DNA from: Bacillota bacterium
GTDB taxonomy: Bacteria > Bacillota > Clostridia > Christensenellales > Aristaeellaceae
Direction of reading: 5' to 3'
Assembly: GCA_023411375.1 (NCBI GenBank)
Contig: JAEYOW010000028.1
Span: forward strand, 1 to 60,302
DNA length: 60,302 nt
In this document: positions 40,686-49,501 of the stretch, one piece after another
How the letters are laid out: the number at the start of each line of letters is the position of its first letter
Position numbering within the stretch: position 1 is the stretch's first letter
Made by a program: the position numbers and the translations under genes
Notes under the pieces: model-generated
Told to the model about the DNA's origin: nothing
What the model saw: the letters and a program-made list of their open reading frames with translations, nothing else
Database searches by the model: none

Positions 40686-42614
40686 TTACGCATCTTCCGC
40701 CTCAATGGCCGCGTTTTCCGCGGCCTCCAGCTCGTCATACAATCCGGCCGTTCTCTCCTGCTCCGCCCGGTATGCCTCCGTTGCCGCGCGCATCCTGTCC
40801 GCGTCCGCGTATGTCTCAGGAGCGGCCAATTCCTCCTCCAGCTCAGAAATCCTGCGCTCGTTTTCCTCTATTGCCTCCTCGGCCTTTTTCACCAGCGCCC
40901 GAAGCTCGCGAATGCGGGCGCTTTGCTGGCGGTCGCGCTTTCGCTCCTTGCTTTGGGCCGTTTTCGTCACGCCGTCCGCCATGCTTTCCGCGGGCGGCTG
41001 GGGCCTGTCCCGCTTTTCCAGATAATCGTCAAAATTGCCAAGGTATTCGGTCACGCCGTCCTCGTTCATCACCATCACGCGGTCCGCAAACCGGTTGATA
41101 AAGTAACGGTCGTGGCTGATCGCGAGTATCGTTCCCGGGAACTCCTCAAGAGCGTCCTCCAGCACCTCGCGGCTGTCCATATCCAGGTGGTTGGTCGGCT
41201 CGTCTAATAACAGCAGATTATCCTTTTTCAGCATCAGCTTGGTCAGCGCCACACGCCCCCGCTCGCCGCCGGAAAGCTTGCCGACCGTTTCAAACACATC
41301 GTCGCCCGAAAACAGAAACAATCCCAGCGCACCCCGCACCTTTGACTGCTCCATGGCGGGAAAGCTGTTCCACACCTCGTCCAACACCGTGTTGCCAGGG
41401 TTCAGCTCCTGCTGGTGCTGGTCGTAATAGCCCACGTCGATGTTGGTTCCGTATTTCACGCTGCCCCTATCCGGCGTCATCCGGCTCATCAGAATTTTAA
41501 ACAGCGTGCTCTTCCCCACGCCGTTGGGGCCGATGAGCGCCACTCGGTCGCCTGTGCGAAGCCTGAAGCTCACGTTTTCAAAAACCGTCTTGCCCTCAAA
41601 GCTCTTTTGCAGCGATTTTACCTCCAGCGCTTCCTCGCCGCTTCGCCGTCTCACGTCAAAGGAGAAACGCACCTGGCTCTCCTCCACGGGCTTTTCCAAC
41701 CGTTCCAGCTTGTCCAGCCGCTTCTGCCGGCTCTCGGCCGCCTTGATGCTCTTTTCGCGGTTGAAGCTGCGGTAGCGCTCGATAATCGCCCTTTCCCGCT
41801 CAATCTCCTTCTGTTGCAGATTATACGCCTTCATGCGCGTTTCAAAATCGGCGGTCCGCTTTCTCATATACTCGGTATAGTTGCCCGTGAATTTGATCAT
41901 CCTGCCGCCCAGCAGCTCTCCCATGCTGGTACAAACCCGGTCCAGAAAATAGCGGTCGTGGCTGATCAGCAGAAGCGAGCCCTTGTAGTCCGTCAAATAG
42001 TTCTGCAACCACTCGATCGCTTCCAGGTCAAGATGGTTGGTCGGCTCGTCCATCAAAATCACGTCCGGCTTTTGCAACAGCAGCTTCGCCAATGAAAGCC
42101 GCGTCCTCTCGCCGCCGGATAGCGTGCCCACCAACCGTTCGTGCATCTCCGGCTTGAGCCCAAGGCCGCCGAGCACGCGCAGCATTTCGCCCTCGTAGGC
42201 ATAGCCCTCCATCTGATTAAAACGCTCCAGCAGCCGCTGGTATTCGCCCGACAGACGCACCGCGCGTTCGGCGTCGTCCGCGCTGTCCGCCAGCTCTCCC
42301 TCCAGCTCCAAAAGCCGCCTTTCCATGGCGATAATCGGCTCAAATACGCGCAACAGCGCGCCCCAGACCGTATCGGATAGCGCAATATCGTCCACCTGGG
42401 CCAGGTAGCCGATGCGCAGGTCCTTGCTTTTATGGATCATGCCGGCGTCCGGCTGCAGTTCGCCGGTGATCATCCTCATCAGCGTCGTTTTGCCGCAGCC
42501 GTTGACGCCTACAAGGCCCATCTTTTCACCCTTTTGAAGGCTGAAGGTCACGTCGCGGAGCACCTCGTGCGCGCCGAAGTTCTTCTGGACGTTTTGTACA
42601 GAAATCAATATCAT
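40686..42614 (-). CDS. ABC-F family ATPase (Uup/YdiF-like)
   Basis: A 642-residue soluble protein with two complete ATPase domains and a C-terminal coiled coil, like Uup or Bacillus YdiF, which act on ribosomes or ribosome assembly. Domain 1 has GVNGCGKTT, LSGGERTRLSLAK, LMDEPTNHLD; domain 2 has GPNGVGKST, LSGGERGRVALTK, LLDEPTNHLD. The linker between them is rich in Arg/Lys (residues about 240-305). From about 535 the chain is highly charged and heptad-like up to the end. Both composite ATP sites appear canonical, in contrast with the ABC-F protein at 30006-31607. The ATG at 42614 has GAGGAA upstream. Confidence 0.94.
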   Translation of the reverse strand: MILISVQNVQKNFGAHEVLRDVTFSLQKGEKMGLVGVNGCGKTTLMRMITGELQPDAGMIHKSKDLRIGYLAQVDDIALSDTVWGALLRVFEPIIAMERRLLELEGELADSADDAERAVRLSGEYQRLLERFNQMEGYAYEGEMLRVLGGLGLKPEMHERLVGTLSGGERTRLSLAKLLLQKPDVILMDEPTNHLDLEAIEWLQNYLTDYKGSLLLISHDRYFLDRVCTSMGELLGGRMIKFTGNYTEYMRKRTADFETRMKAYNLQQKEIERERAIIERYRSFNREKSIKAAESRQKRLDKLERLEKPVEESQVRFSFDVRRRSGEEALEVKSLQKSFEGKTVFENVSFRLRTGDRVALIGPNGVGKSTLFKILMSRMTPDRGSVKYGTNIDVGYYDQHQQELNPGNTVLDEVWNSFPAMEQSKVRGALGLFLFSGDDVFETVGKLSGGERGRVALTKLMLKKDNLLLLDEPTNHLDMDSREVLEDALEEFPGTILAISHDRYFINRFADRVMVMNEDGVTEYLGNFDDYLEKRDRPQPPAESMADGVTKTAQSKERKRDRQQSARIRELRALVKKAEEAIEENERRISELEEELAAPETYADADRMRAATEAYRAEQERTAGLYDELEAAENAAIEAEDA

Positions 42615-42669
42615 TGGGAATTCCTCGCTATCCGTGTGTGTTATCGCCCGGAGGAAACGCCGTCCTCCT

Positions 42670-43305
42670 TTATTCTCCGGCCAAACCGGCCCTCTCCATC
42701 AGCTCGCGCGCCGATTCCCGCAGCTCATGGCCGCTGGTTCGCGCCAGCGCAAGGATACGCTCGTCCGCTTTCGCCGCTTCGCGCAAAAGCGCCTCCCCCC
42801 GCCGGGCAATCGAAGCGCAAAGCTCCGCCGTCCCGCGCTCAATGGCCTGAAAAATCGCGTCTTCCATATCCGCATACTCGTCCGCCTGAAACAGAAATTC
42901 CGCGCACAGCATCAAATCATCCGCCGTAAGCAAGCTCAGCAGCCGCTCCTTCAGTTGCTTAAGCCGCGCGGCCCTCAGCTCGCACACCGCCCCTTCCTCC
43001 CAAAGCGAAGCAAGGAGCCTTAGGCTTTTGAGCAGGAGCGCGTCCTCGTCCTCCCCGGCCAGCGAAAAGCCGGTTGCCCGCGCGTACAAAAGCTCGCTTG
43101 CAAACAGCCTCGGCGTCGGCCCCAGCATCTCCTTCAAGCTGTCCGCGCTAAGCGCCTCCACCGCATGGAGGGGCAATCCGCAATGGCGGCGGCAGGCCCC
43201 GTCCAGCAGGCGCATCTGCGAAAGCTCGTCCATCAGCTCCTTGACGCGCCGCATCAGGTCGCCCATCATTTCGATCATCCGCAGGATGTAATCCCGCTGA
43301 AACAT
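42670..43305 (-). CDS. Helical protein of unknown function (DUF6483-like)
   Basis: A protein of about 211 residues beginning MFQRDYILRMIEMMGDLMRR, an opening I associate with DUF6483 proteins of Clostridia. The chain is almost entirely helical and TPR-like, with repeated alanine/leucine-rich segments of about 35 residues. It has no membrane segment or signal peptide. The ATG at 43305 has AGGGGAGGCG upstream, so the longer frame from 43344 is rejected. It lies 55 nt upstream of the Uup-like gene on the same strand and may be transcribed with it. Confidence 0.78.
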   Translation of the reverse strand: MFQRDYILRMIEMMGDLMRRVKELMDELSQMRLLDGACRRHCGLPLHAVEALSADSLKEMLGPTPRLFASELLYARATGFSLAGEDEDALLLKSLRLLASLWEEGAVCELRAARLKQLKERLLSLLTADDLMLCAEFLFQADEYADMEDAIFQAIERGTAELCASIARRGEALLREAAKADERILALARTSGHELRESARELMERAGLAGE

Positions 43306-43522
43306 TCGCTCGCCTCCCCTGTATGCCAATTGCCAGTATATCATATCTTTATCTCAGGGAAAAGGAGATCATGCTATTATTGGGCAGCGTGTGAATTGTT
43401 GGCTCAGCAAACGATCCTCCGCCGCTTTGTGCTCAAAACCGCGCTTTTCATTTTTCATTAATCAGATTTTTGCCGCTACAGCCGCGGGTGATGTCCATAT
43501 GCGTCCGCTGCAGAATAAAACA

Positions 43523-43834
43523 TCACGCGCCCAGCAGCCCGGCCAGGTACGCGGCTGCGCAGGCCGCGGCCGCCACGGTCAGCAATCCCTTCTCCATCCA
43601 TCCCAGCGCCAGAGCCGCCACCGTGCCGCAAAGCGCCGTCACCCAGCTTCCCGTGCTGGACAGCACCGCCGGAAAGGTCATCGCGCCCAGCACCGCATAG
43701 GGCACATAGTATAAAAAGGATTGCAGAAATACGCTTCGCACGCGCCCACGGATCGCCGCCAGCGGCAGCATGCGGATCAGATATGTAACCCCCGCCATCA
43801 CAAGCAGGTAACCGATAAACGACGTCCATTCCAT
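43523..43834 (-). CDS. azlD: Branched-chain amino acid transport protein AzlD
   Basis: Small subunit of the AzlCD exporter for branched-chain amino acids and analogues. The 103-residue protein has about four membrane segments and the typical TYLIRMLPLAAIRG and YYVPYAVLGAMTFPAV segments. It starts with ATG overlapping the azlC stop by 4 bp (ATGA). Length is normal. Confidence 0.92.
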   Translation of the reverse strand: MEWTSFIGYLLVMAGVTYLIRMLPLAAIRGRVRSVFLQSFLYYVPYAVLGAMTFPAVLSSTGSWVTALCGTVAALALGWMEKGLLTVAAAACAAAYLAGLLGA

Positions 43835-44568
43835 CAGGCCGCGCCCTCCCTTTTCTCAGGCTCAACCGGTTCTTCCCGCACAGGCAGGGGCATCAGCCAC
43901 GCGCCCAGCGCCGAGGCCGTCACCGCGCAGATAATGATGCGAAACCCGTCGGAAATAAAGGAAAACAAGGGCAGTAACGCCAAAGCGCAGCTCATCCCCA
44001 CGGCGGTCAGCACAACGGCGCGCACCTCGCGGGAGCGGCGAAACGGCGGCAGCACGATAGCGATAAACATGCCGTAAATCGCGATGCCCAAAGCGCTTGT
44101 CAGCGCCGCCGGCAGGATGCCGCCCGCCAGCGCGCCAAGCAGCGTACCCAGCACCCAGCCCGCAAACGGTCCGTTTGTGAGCCCGTATAGATACACCCGG
44201 CCCAGCCGGCCCTCCTGCCGCGACGCGACCACGAACACCTCGTCCGTATTGCAAAAGGAGATTAACAGCCGGTGTGGGAGCGTCATCGTGCGGTCAAGCT
44301 TCTGGCTGAGGCTCAGGCTCATCAGCGCATAACGCAGATTGATGGTGAGCTGCGTCAGCGCCATTTCCGCCATTGACGCGCCGCCCACCATCAATTGCAA
44401 TCCCGCAAGCTGGCCCGCGCTTGTTACGTTTAACAGCGAAATCAGCACCGCCTGTAACGGGCTTAGCCCGGCCGCCGTCGCCTGAATACCGAATGCAAAC
44501 GCCACCGATACATAACCCAGCGCGATGGGCAGGCCGTCCCTCAGCCCTTTTGCGTACCCCGCCTTCAT
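43834..44568 (-). CDS. azlC: Branched-chain amino acid transport protein AzlC
   Basis: Large subunit of the AzlCD exporter. About 244 residues with seven or more membrane segments, beginning YAKGLRDGLPIALGYVSVAFAFG, the family start, with LLNVTSAGQLAGLQLM and SFCNTDEVFVVA further on. The ATG at 44568 was chosen because GGGGGA lies about 8 nt before it; a frame from 44592 starts within that leader. A long leader precedes it. Confidence 0.92.
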   Translation of the reverse strand: MKAGYAKGLRDGLPIALGYVSVAFAFGIQATAAGLSPLQAVLISLLNVTSAGQLAGLQLMVGGASMAEMALTQLTINLRYALMSLSLSQKLDRTMTLPHRLLISFCNTDEVFVVASRQEGRLGRVYLYGLTNGPFAGWVLGTLLGALAGGILPAALTSALGIAIYGMFIAIVLPPFRRSREVRAVVLTAVGMSCALALLPLFSFISDGFRIIICAVTASALGAWLMPLPVREEPVEPEKREGAA

Positions 44569-44592
44569 CTTCCATTCCCCCTGTATTGACAC

Positions 44593-44904
44593 GTTTGCGA
44601 CGCCCGGCGCAAAAACGCGCGGGCAAGCCGTGGACGTCTGCCGTCAACCGTAAAAGGCCTGGCGGCAGGCCCGCCCGTCCCGCGTCCGTCCGGCAACGCC
44701 AGCGTTTTGCACCTGAATGCTTCCGACCCCGGCACACCGCCAGCCGTTTTCCGTCCTTTGCCTCAGTTCTTATGCTTTAAACTCATTTACGTGGCAAAAG
44801 CCCTGGATTCCAAGGAGAAAAATCTCCCTGATCCCGGGGCTTGATGGCGCGAGGCCCGCGAAGCGCCTTTCCGCTTTTCCGCCGGTTTTAGCGAGTCGCT
44901 CCAC
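44593..44904. other. 312-base region between azlC and the TPM-domain gene
   Basis: No gene is supported. On the minus strand TTGCCA (44797-44792), a 17 bp spacer and CATAAG (44774-44769) could be the azlC promoter, which would give a GC-rich leader of about 190 nt. A GGCGC/GCGCC hairpin near 44845-44866 may end the upstream operon. I found no T-box or known riboswitch motif. Confidence 0.4.
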
Positions 44905-45792
44905 TTACCGCTTTTTTCGGAAGCTGTCGATCAGCACGTTGATACCAAACAGGCTTACGAGCCATCCCAGCGGAGAGCAGCCGCAGCCGTAGCTTCGGTA
45001 ATTCCTGCCGCCCTGTCTGCGCGCGCGGCGCACGGGATCGCTCTGCCCGAAGATAATCGCAATGATAATCGCCAGCACAATCCATCCGCCGGCGCTCATG
45101 CCGTTGCCCTCGCGCCTGCGGTTTTCATGATAGGTTTGATAGTTATCGGTGCTGTCCTGTATGGCGTCCATGACCTCGCCCCACAGTTGCGAACCGTATT
45201 GCGCGGCGCTCACGGTTGGCTTGGGCGTCACGGCGGGCAGCGCGGCCGTCTGATAGGCCTCAAACCGCCCGCCCAGCTTCATCGACGTGCCATACTGCTT
45301 GTTAAGCAGCGTATTCAGCGCCACAAAATACTTGCCGAAGGCCGCGTCGTACTGCTGGCTTCTAAACAGCGTGCTGAACTCCGATGATGTAAACATCAGA
45401 TTCTCCGCATTCTTCTCGCCCAGCTTTTCCCGGACGTTCTCACCCATTGCGGTAGCGAAGGTATCCTCGCCCGCCGCGCCCAAAATGAGCATATCGTCCC
45501 CGCCGAGTCCCCAGCTTTCAAACAGCCGGCCGGCATAGGTCTGCGCGTCCAGCCCGTCCAGAAAGTGCACAATCACCACATGAATGCTGGTCTCCGTCTT
45601 GTCCTTCACCAGCTCGGCATAGCTTGCGATATCGCCAGCCGTCGCGGCGCTCAGCACGTCCGCATCGTCGGTCAGCGCGCCTCGCGCAGAGGGCATACGC
45701 GCCTCGCCAAGCGCCCCGGCAATGGGCAAAAGCAACATCAGGGCACAGGCGGCAACGCAAAGCGTTCTTTTCATCATCCATTTCAAATTCAT
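44905..45792 (-). CDS. TPM-domain membrane protein
   Basis: A 295-residue protein with a signal peptide or N-terminal anchor (about 5-28, ending GALGEA), then a TPM domain (about 35-160: RGALTDDADVLS, IHVVIVHFLDG, WGLGGDDMLILGA), a linker and a membrane helix near 240-258 (GGWIVLAIIIAIIFG) with a short basic tail containing RRARRQ and CGCS. TPM domains are found in proteins linked to membrane or photosystem maintenance and have a weak phosphatase claim in plants. The ATG at 45792 lies 13 nt after the LemA-like stop. It ends the XpaC-TelA-LemA-TPM operon. Confidence 0.82.
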   Translation of the reverse strand: MNLKWMMKRTLCVAACALMLLLPIAGALGEARMPSARGALTDDADVLSAATAGDIASYAELVKDKTETSIHVVIVHFLDGLDAQTYAGRLFESWGLGGDDMLILGAAGEDTFATAMGENVREKLGEKNAENLMFTSSEFSTLFRSQQYDAAFGKYFVALNTLLNKQYGTSMKLGGRFEAYQTAALPAVTPKPTVSAAQYGSQLWGEVMDAIQDSTDNYQTYHENRRREGNGMSAGGWIVLAIIIAIIFGQSDPVRRARRQGGRNYRSYGCGCSPLGWLVSLFGINVLIDSFRKKR

Positions 45793-45805
45793 CTCATCCG
45801 CCCCC

Positions 45806-46348
45806 TCACTCGTACAGCTCGCATGGCTTAACGCCCAGCAGCTTCGCCAGCGCGCCGATGACGGGGGTTTCAAGCTGGCTATTGAAATCCACGGCAGCCT
45901 CGTTATAGGTCGTTACCATCGCGCTTTTGGATAAATTCTGCATATCCGCCGTAAGCATGTCCAGGTATTTACGGTCCCGCTCGCTTTCCTGAAAGCTCTG
46001 CGTCTGCTTAAGCTTTGCAGCCACGGCGCCGACCGCCTCGTTTAGCTTCGCGTCCTCCCGCTTTTTTGCCTCCAGGCCCCCGCGCCCGCTGCGCAGATTG
46101 TTCGCCGCCGTCTCCAGCGCGGCCACGTCCGCGTCGCCGCTTAAATGCCTGCGCGCCACAACGCACAGGTTCAGCCCGTCCGCCCCCCGGTAGCTCAGCA
46201 CGTCCAGAAGGCCGTTGTCGCCCTCCAGCAGCGCCGTCACCTGCCGCCGATCATCCGCATACCCGCTCATGGTGCCGAACAAAAGGCCGAACACAACCAG
46301 AGCGAGTGATATCAACACACACACGCCTATGGAAAGTTTGGGTTTCAT
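45806..46348 (-). CDS. LemA-like membrane protein
   Basis: A 180-residue protein with one N-terminal membrane segment (about 6-26) and a long helical domain. The C-terminal part, SKSAMVTTYNEAAVDFNSQLETPVIG, matches the LemA pattern in which YN-x5-YN is followed by the end of the helical bundle. LemA proteins stand often beside TPM-domain proteins, as here. It is 13 nt before the TPM gene and 35 nt after telA. Function unknown; a role in envelope stability is inferred from context. Confidence 0.72.
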   Translation of the reverse strand: MKPKLSIGVCVLISLALVVFGLLFGTMSGYADDRRQVTALLEGDNGLLDVLSYRGADGLNLCVVARRHLSGDADVAALETAANNLRSGRGGLEAKKREDAKLNEAVGAVAAKLKQTQSFQESERDRKYLDMLTADMQNLSKSAMVTTYNEAAVDFNSQLETPVIGALAKLLGVKPCELYE

Positions 46349-46383
46349 TTTTCTTTAAGATCCTTTCGTCGATTGAAGGAAAC

Positions 46384-47607
46384 TCAGTGCTTGAGCTCCA
46401 GCAGCTTCTTTTTCAGCTCGTCCTCCATCACGATCAGGGCTTTCTCGGCCTCCACACGCTTGACGCGGCCCTCGTCCTGAATTTTCATCACCTCATTGAT
46501 GGTGTCGATCAGGCTCTGGTTGGTCTGGGTGAGGGTTTCCAGATCAATGATGCCGCGCTCGGCCTCGCGCGCCGTTTCAATGGTGCCGGTCTTCAAGGCC
46601 TCGGCGTTCTTCTTGAGCAGGTCGTTGGTCATGTCCGTCACGGCGGTCTGCGCCCTTAAGGCCTCCTGGCTGCGGTGCATGCCCAGAGCGATCACAATCT
46701 GGCTCTTCCAAAGCGGCAGGGTGTTGGAAAGCGTGCTTTGAATACGCTCCACCAGCAGGCTGTCGTTGTTTTGCAAAAGCCTGATCTGTGGGGCCATTTG
46801 CAACGCCACCTGGCGGGTGAGCTTCAGGTCATGCAGCTTCTTTTCAAAGCGGTCGCAGTTGGCCGCCATGTCGTTTGCGCGCTGCGCGTCCATTGCGTCT
46901 CCGGTTTGCGTAGCTTTTTCTTTGAGCTCCTGAAGGGTGGTCTCCCGCACCTCCTTGAGCTTTTTCTCACCCGCGAGGATGTACATGGTCAATTCCTTGA
47001 AATACTGGGTGTTCATGTCGTAAAGGTGGTTGAACATGCTTACGTCCTTGAGCAGCTGTACCTGATGGCCTTCCAGCTGCGACGCGATGGCGTCGACGTT
47101 TACATCCACCTTTTCGTACTTGGTCTGCATGTCGCTGATCGCCTTTTTGGCGTTCCAGAACAGCCCGCCCAACCCCTTGGGCTTCTCCGCCGCGTCGCCA
47201 AAACCCTTGATTTCGTTAACGAGCTTCACCAGCATGTCTCCTACCTCGCCGGTGTCGTTGGTACGCACGGTCGCAAGCGCGCTGTCACTGAAATCCGCGA
47301 TCTTCTTCTGCGCATCCGCGCCGTAGAGGAGTACATGATCGGTGTTGCTGATATCGATTTTGGTGACGAAGTCCTCGATCGCCCGCTTATCCTCCTCCGA
47401 GAGCATGGAGGTGTCCATCTCGCGCACAGCCTCAGAGGCAGCCTGCGCCGCGGCGTTCGCCGTGGGCACGCTCTCCTGTGCGAGGGCTGTGGCAGCCTCC
47501 TCCAGCGCGGCCTTGTCCTGCGCCATCGACGAGGGGTTGAGCGTCAACACGGGAGCGGAGGTTTCGGGCAATTCAGGGGTGAGGTTCTGTTCGTTCGTTT
47601 CAGTCAT
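46384..47607 (-). CDS. telA: Toxic anion resistance protein (TelA family)
   Basis: A 407-residue soluble, mostly coiled-coil protein. The TelA core is visible from about residue 150: FWNAKKAISDMQTKYEKV, then IASQLEGHQVQLLKDVSMFNHLYDMN, FKELTMYILAGEKKL, LPLWKSQIVIALGMHRSQEAL and the family ending TINEVMKIQDEGR. The first 60 residues are Thr/Ala/Pro-rich and disordered. TelA proteins are named for tellurite resistance but their true job is tied to membrane stress. The ATG at 47607 has GAGGAGGAAA upstream, which rules out the longer frame from 47706. It follows the xpaC-like gene by 28 nt. Confidence 0.93.
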   Translation of the reverse strand: MTETNEQNLTPELPETSAPVLTLNPSSMAQDKAALEEAATALAQESVPTANAAAQAASEAVREMDTSMLSEEDKRAIEDFVTKIDISNTDHVLLYGADAQKKIADFSDSALATVRTNDTGEVGDMLVKLVNEIKGFGDAAEKPKGLGGLFWNAKKAISDMQTKYEKVDVNVDAIASQLEGHQVQLLKDVSMFNHLYDMNTQYFKELTMYILAGEKKLKEVRETTLQELKEKATQTGDAMDAQRANDMAANCDRFEKKLHDLKLTRQVALQMAPQIRLLQNNDSLLVERIQSTLSNTLPLWKSQIVIALGMHRSQEALRAQTAVTDMTNDLLKKNAEALKTGTIETAREAERGIIDLETLTQTNQSLIDTINEVMKIQDEGRVKRVEAEKALIVMEDELKKKLLELKH

Positions 47608-47635
47608 GGTGGTTTCCTCCTCGTCTGCTGATGAA

Positions 47636-48652
47636 TTATTGTTCATCGGGCTTCTTTGCCTGCGCCGTGGCCTCGCCCTGATTAAAATAGCTCGGGAACA
47701 TCTCACCGCTCATGGTGGGTACCTGCGGCATATGCGACCTTGCGTCGCGTAGCGCGCCTTCGACCTGCCGTTTCACGCCGCTGTCCGCCTGCCGCTGGGG
47801 CGCCGGAACGGCCTGGGCCTTCTGCGCCTCATCCGCACGCCGCGCCGCCTCCTGCTCCGCCTTGTGCGCGGCGTCCTCCTCAGCGGCCTTTCTAGCGGCC
47901 TCCGCCTGTGCGCGTTCCCGCGCCACACGGGTGGCCTCCGCGTCGATACGCGCGGCCTCGCGGGCCTGCGCGGCGGCCTTTTCCAGCTCGCTTTCAGTCA
48001 GGCCGTCGCGCCTGAGCATCTGCTCCAGCACGTCAATATCGGTGGTAATGTCCAGCACATCGTCGCGGTAAAGGTTATCCAGCATCTTCTGGCAGCCCTT
48101 GAGCACCACGCCCAGCGCGTCGTCGATACGCCTGCGCGCGGCGGCTGCGTCCTCGCCCGCCAAGTTGCGCTCGCCAAGCACGCGGTAGCCCTTTACCATC
48201 TTAAGCGTCGTGGGTAGGTAATAATCCATGAATTTGCGAATCTGCGACGCTTTGGCGGGCTTGTCGTACACCGCCCGGAAAATCTCCGCGCATTGGTTTT
48301 CAAGCTGGTTGAGCTTGCTGGTGAGCGATGTGTCGGGAATCTTTTTGTTTTCCTCGCGAATTTCCATAATCATCGCGCGGCCTTTTTCCAAAAGCGCGTC
48401 CACGTCCGGGTTTCCGGTATCGCCCTGAACCTTTTGCAGGCTGTCGGGCGTCTTTTCCTTCACGGTAAGGTCCAAGCCCTGCGCCATGGTTTTAATAATC
48501 GCGCCCGCAAACCCGCTCAGCGCGAACGCCAGCACGAACGCGCCGATGCTGTGCGGCTTAAACAGGACCGAAAACAGCGCGAACACCACGCCGAACGCGA
48601 TAATTCCCGCACCGGTACCCTTTGATTTCTTGGGCTTCTTGTTATTGCTCAT
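47636..48652 (-). CDS. xpaC: XpaC-like membrane protein (5-bromo-4-chloroindolyl phosphate hydrolysis family)
   Basis: A 338-residue protein and first gene of a four-gene operon. Two membrane segments (about 14-30 and 33-55) near a basic N-terminus are followed by a helical domain of about 150 residues (NPDVDALLEKGRAMIMEI, YYLPTTLKMVKGY) that fits the XpaC family, then a coiled coil rich in Ala/Glu/Arg (about 215-285). In Bacillus the xpaC gene is also next to a telA homologue (yaaN). The name comes from an old hydrolysis phenotype; a structural role at the membrane is more likely. Promoter at 48724-48752. Confidence 0.85.
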   Translation of the reverse strand: MSNNKKPKKSKGTGAGIIAFGVVFALFSVLFKPHSIGAFVLAFALSGFAGAIIKTMAQGLDLTVKEKTPDSLQKVQGDTGNPDVDALLEKGRAMIMEIREENKKIPDTSLTSKLNQLENQCAEIFRAVYDKPAKASQIRKFMDYYLPTTLKMVKGYRVLGERNLAGEDAAAARRRIDDALGVVLKGCQKMLDNLYRDDVLDITTDIDVLEQMLRRDGLTESELEKAAAQAREAARIDAEATRVARERAQAEAARKAAEEDAAHKAEQEAARRADEAQKAQAVPAPQRQADSGVKRQVEGALRDARSHMPQVPTMSGEMFPSYFNQGEATAQAKKPDEQ

Positions 48653-48723
48653 TTGGCAGCTCCTTCATGCTTGGAAAGCTCGTGAGGAAGCGCGGTCCTT
48701 CGCTTTGCGCTTCAACGAGATGA

Positions 48724-48752
48724 ATTATAGCATAAAATTCAAGAAGTGAAAA
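48724..48752 (-). promoter_or_regulatory. Promoter of the xpaC-telA-lemA-TPM operon
   Basis: On the minus strand TTTTCA (48752-48747), a 17 bp spacer and a perfect TATAAT (48729-48724) lie about 70 nt before the ATG at 48652. Confidence 0.65.
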
Positions 48753-48847
48753 GGAAAACACGGCTCAAAGCCGCTATATGGGCGTTAAAAGTTTGATTAG
48801 GATTTGATGAGAGAAAAAGAGCGAAAGCTTCACGGCCTGGTACGCAG

Positions 48848-48878
48848 AAAAAAAGCCGGGCGCTTTTGCCGGCTTTTT
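48848..48878 (-). terminator. Terminator after the secreted protein gene at 48928
   Basis: AGCCGG (minus 48873-48868 side) pairs with CCGGCT around a loop, flanked by A-runs and U-runs on both sides, so it works on either strand. On the minus strand it ends the gene at 48928-49428. Confidence 0.85.
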
Positions 48879-48927
48879 AAAGCTATTCCGGAAATCTTAC
48901 CAAATTCAACGTTTTTCCCGGCAGAAA

Positions 48928-49428
48928 TCACCGCTCGCTGTTCCACGCGGCGATCACCTCTCCGCTTTCCGCGTACAGGCTTACCGAGCATTGCGGCTGA
49001 TACCCGCCGTCCGGCACGCCTGTGTACCGCCAGAACGTAAAGCCATAGCAGTTGATGTTTTCCCCATTGCGCCCCGGAAAATCCCGGTAGAAGACAGCCT
49101 CTACCTTCCAGCCGTCAATCTCTTGCGGCTCAAAGCCAAAGCGCTCCATCACCGCCTGTCTGGCAATCGCCAGCGCGTCCCCACAGGCAAGCTCGCCCTC
49201 CCTGGGAACGCTGCTGAACCGCTCGTTTGCATTTGTCCCGGCATAATACAGCTGCGAAAAGGCCGCCTTATCCTCAATCGTCCAAAAGCGATATGGCTCC
49301 CCAATGCGCCCTTCCCATTGCGGCAGGGCGTCCTCCATGGGCGTTTCATTTTGCACGGCGGCCAGCGCGCCCAGGCAGGGCAGGCTCATCAGCACCACAA
49401 GCGGCAGAATCGCGAGTATCCGTTTCAT
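48928..49428 (-). CDS. Secreted protein of unknown function
   Basis: A 166-residue protein with a signal peptide (residues 1-23, ending GALAAV). The mature protein is rich in aromatic residues and has two cysteines in the middle and near the end (LACGD, INCYGF, PQCSVS), with segments like CYGFTFWRYTGVPDGGYQPQ. I recognise no named family; repeated DALAIARQAVMERFGF suggests a PepSY-like helix-strand unit. The ribosome site before the ATG at 49428 is weak. It is followed by a strong terminator. Confidence 0.72.
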   Translation of the reverse strand: MKRILAILPLVVLMSLPCLGALAAVQNETPMEDALPQWEGRIGEPYRFWTIEDKAAFSQLYYAGTNANERFSSVPREGELACGDALAIARQAVMERFGFEPQEIDGWKVEAVFYRDFPGRNGENINCYGFTFWRYTGVPDGGYQPQCSVSLYAESGEVIAAWNSER

Positions 49429-49440
49429 TCAACATACGCC

Positions 49441-49470
49441 CCTTCCGTTGTTTTCCAATACAACGGAAGG
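49441..49470. repeat. Perfect 10 bp inverted repeat between glpK and the secreted protein gene
   Basis: CCTTCCGTTG (49441-49450) is the exact complement of CAACGGAAGG (49461-49470), with a 10-base loop. It lacks a U run on either side; it may end or protect the glpK transcript. Confidence 0.55.
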
Positions 49471-49501
49471 AAGGCTTGTTTTCATGCGCAAGGGCGCGGC
49501 T

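Noticed and set aside
44593..44904. Leucine T-box or riboswitch before azlC
   Set aside because: No T-box sequence (GGGTGGNACCGCG type) or known aptamer core is visible in the leader.
46675..47631. 318-codon plus-strand frame opposite telA
   Set aside because: It mirrors the telA coding frame and has no family features or start signal.
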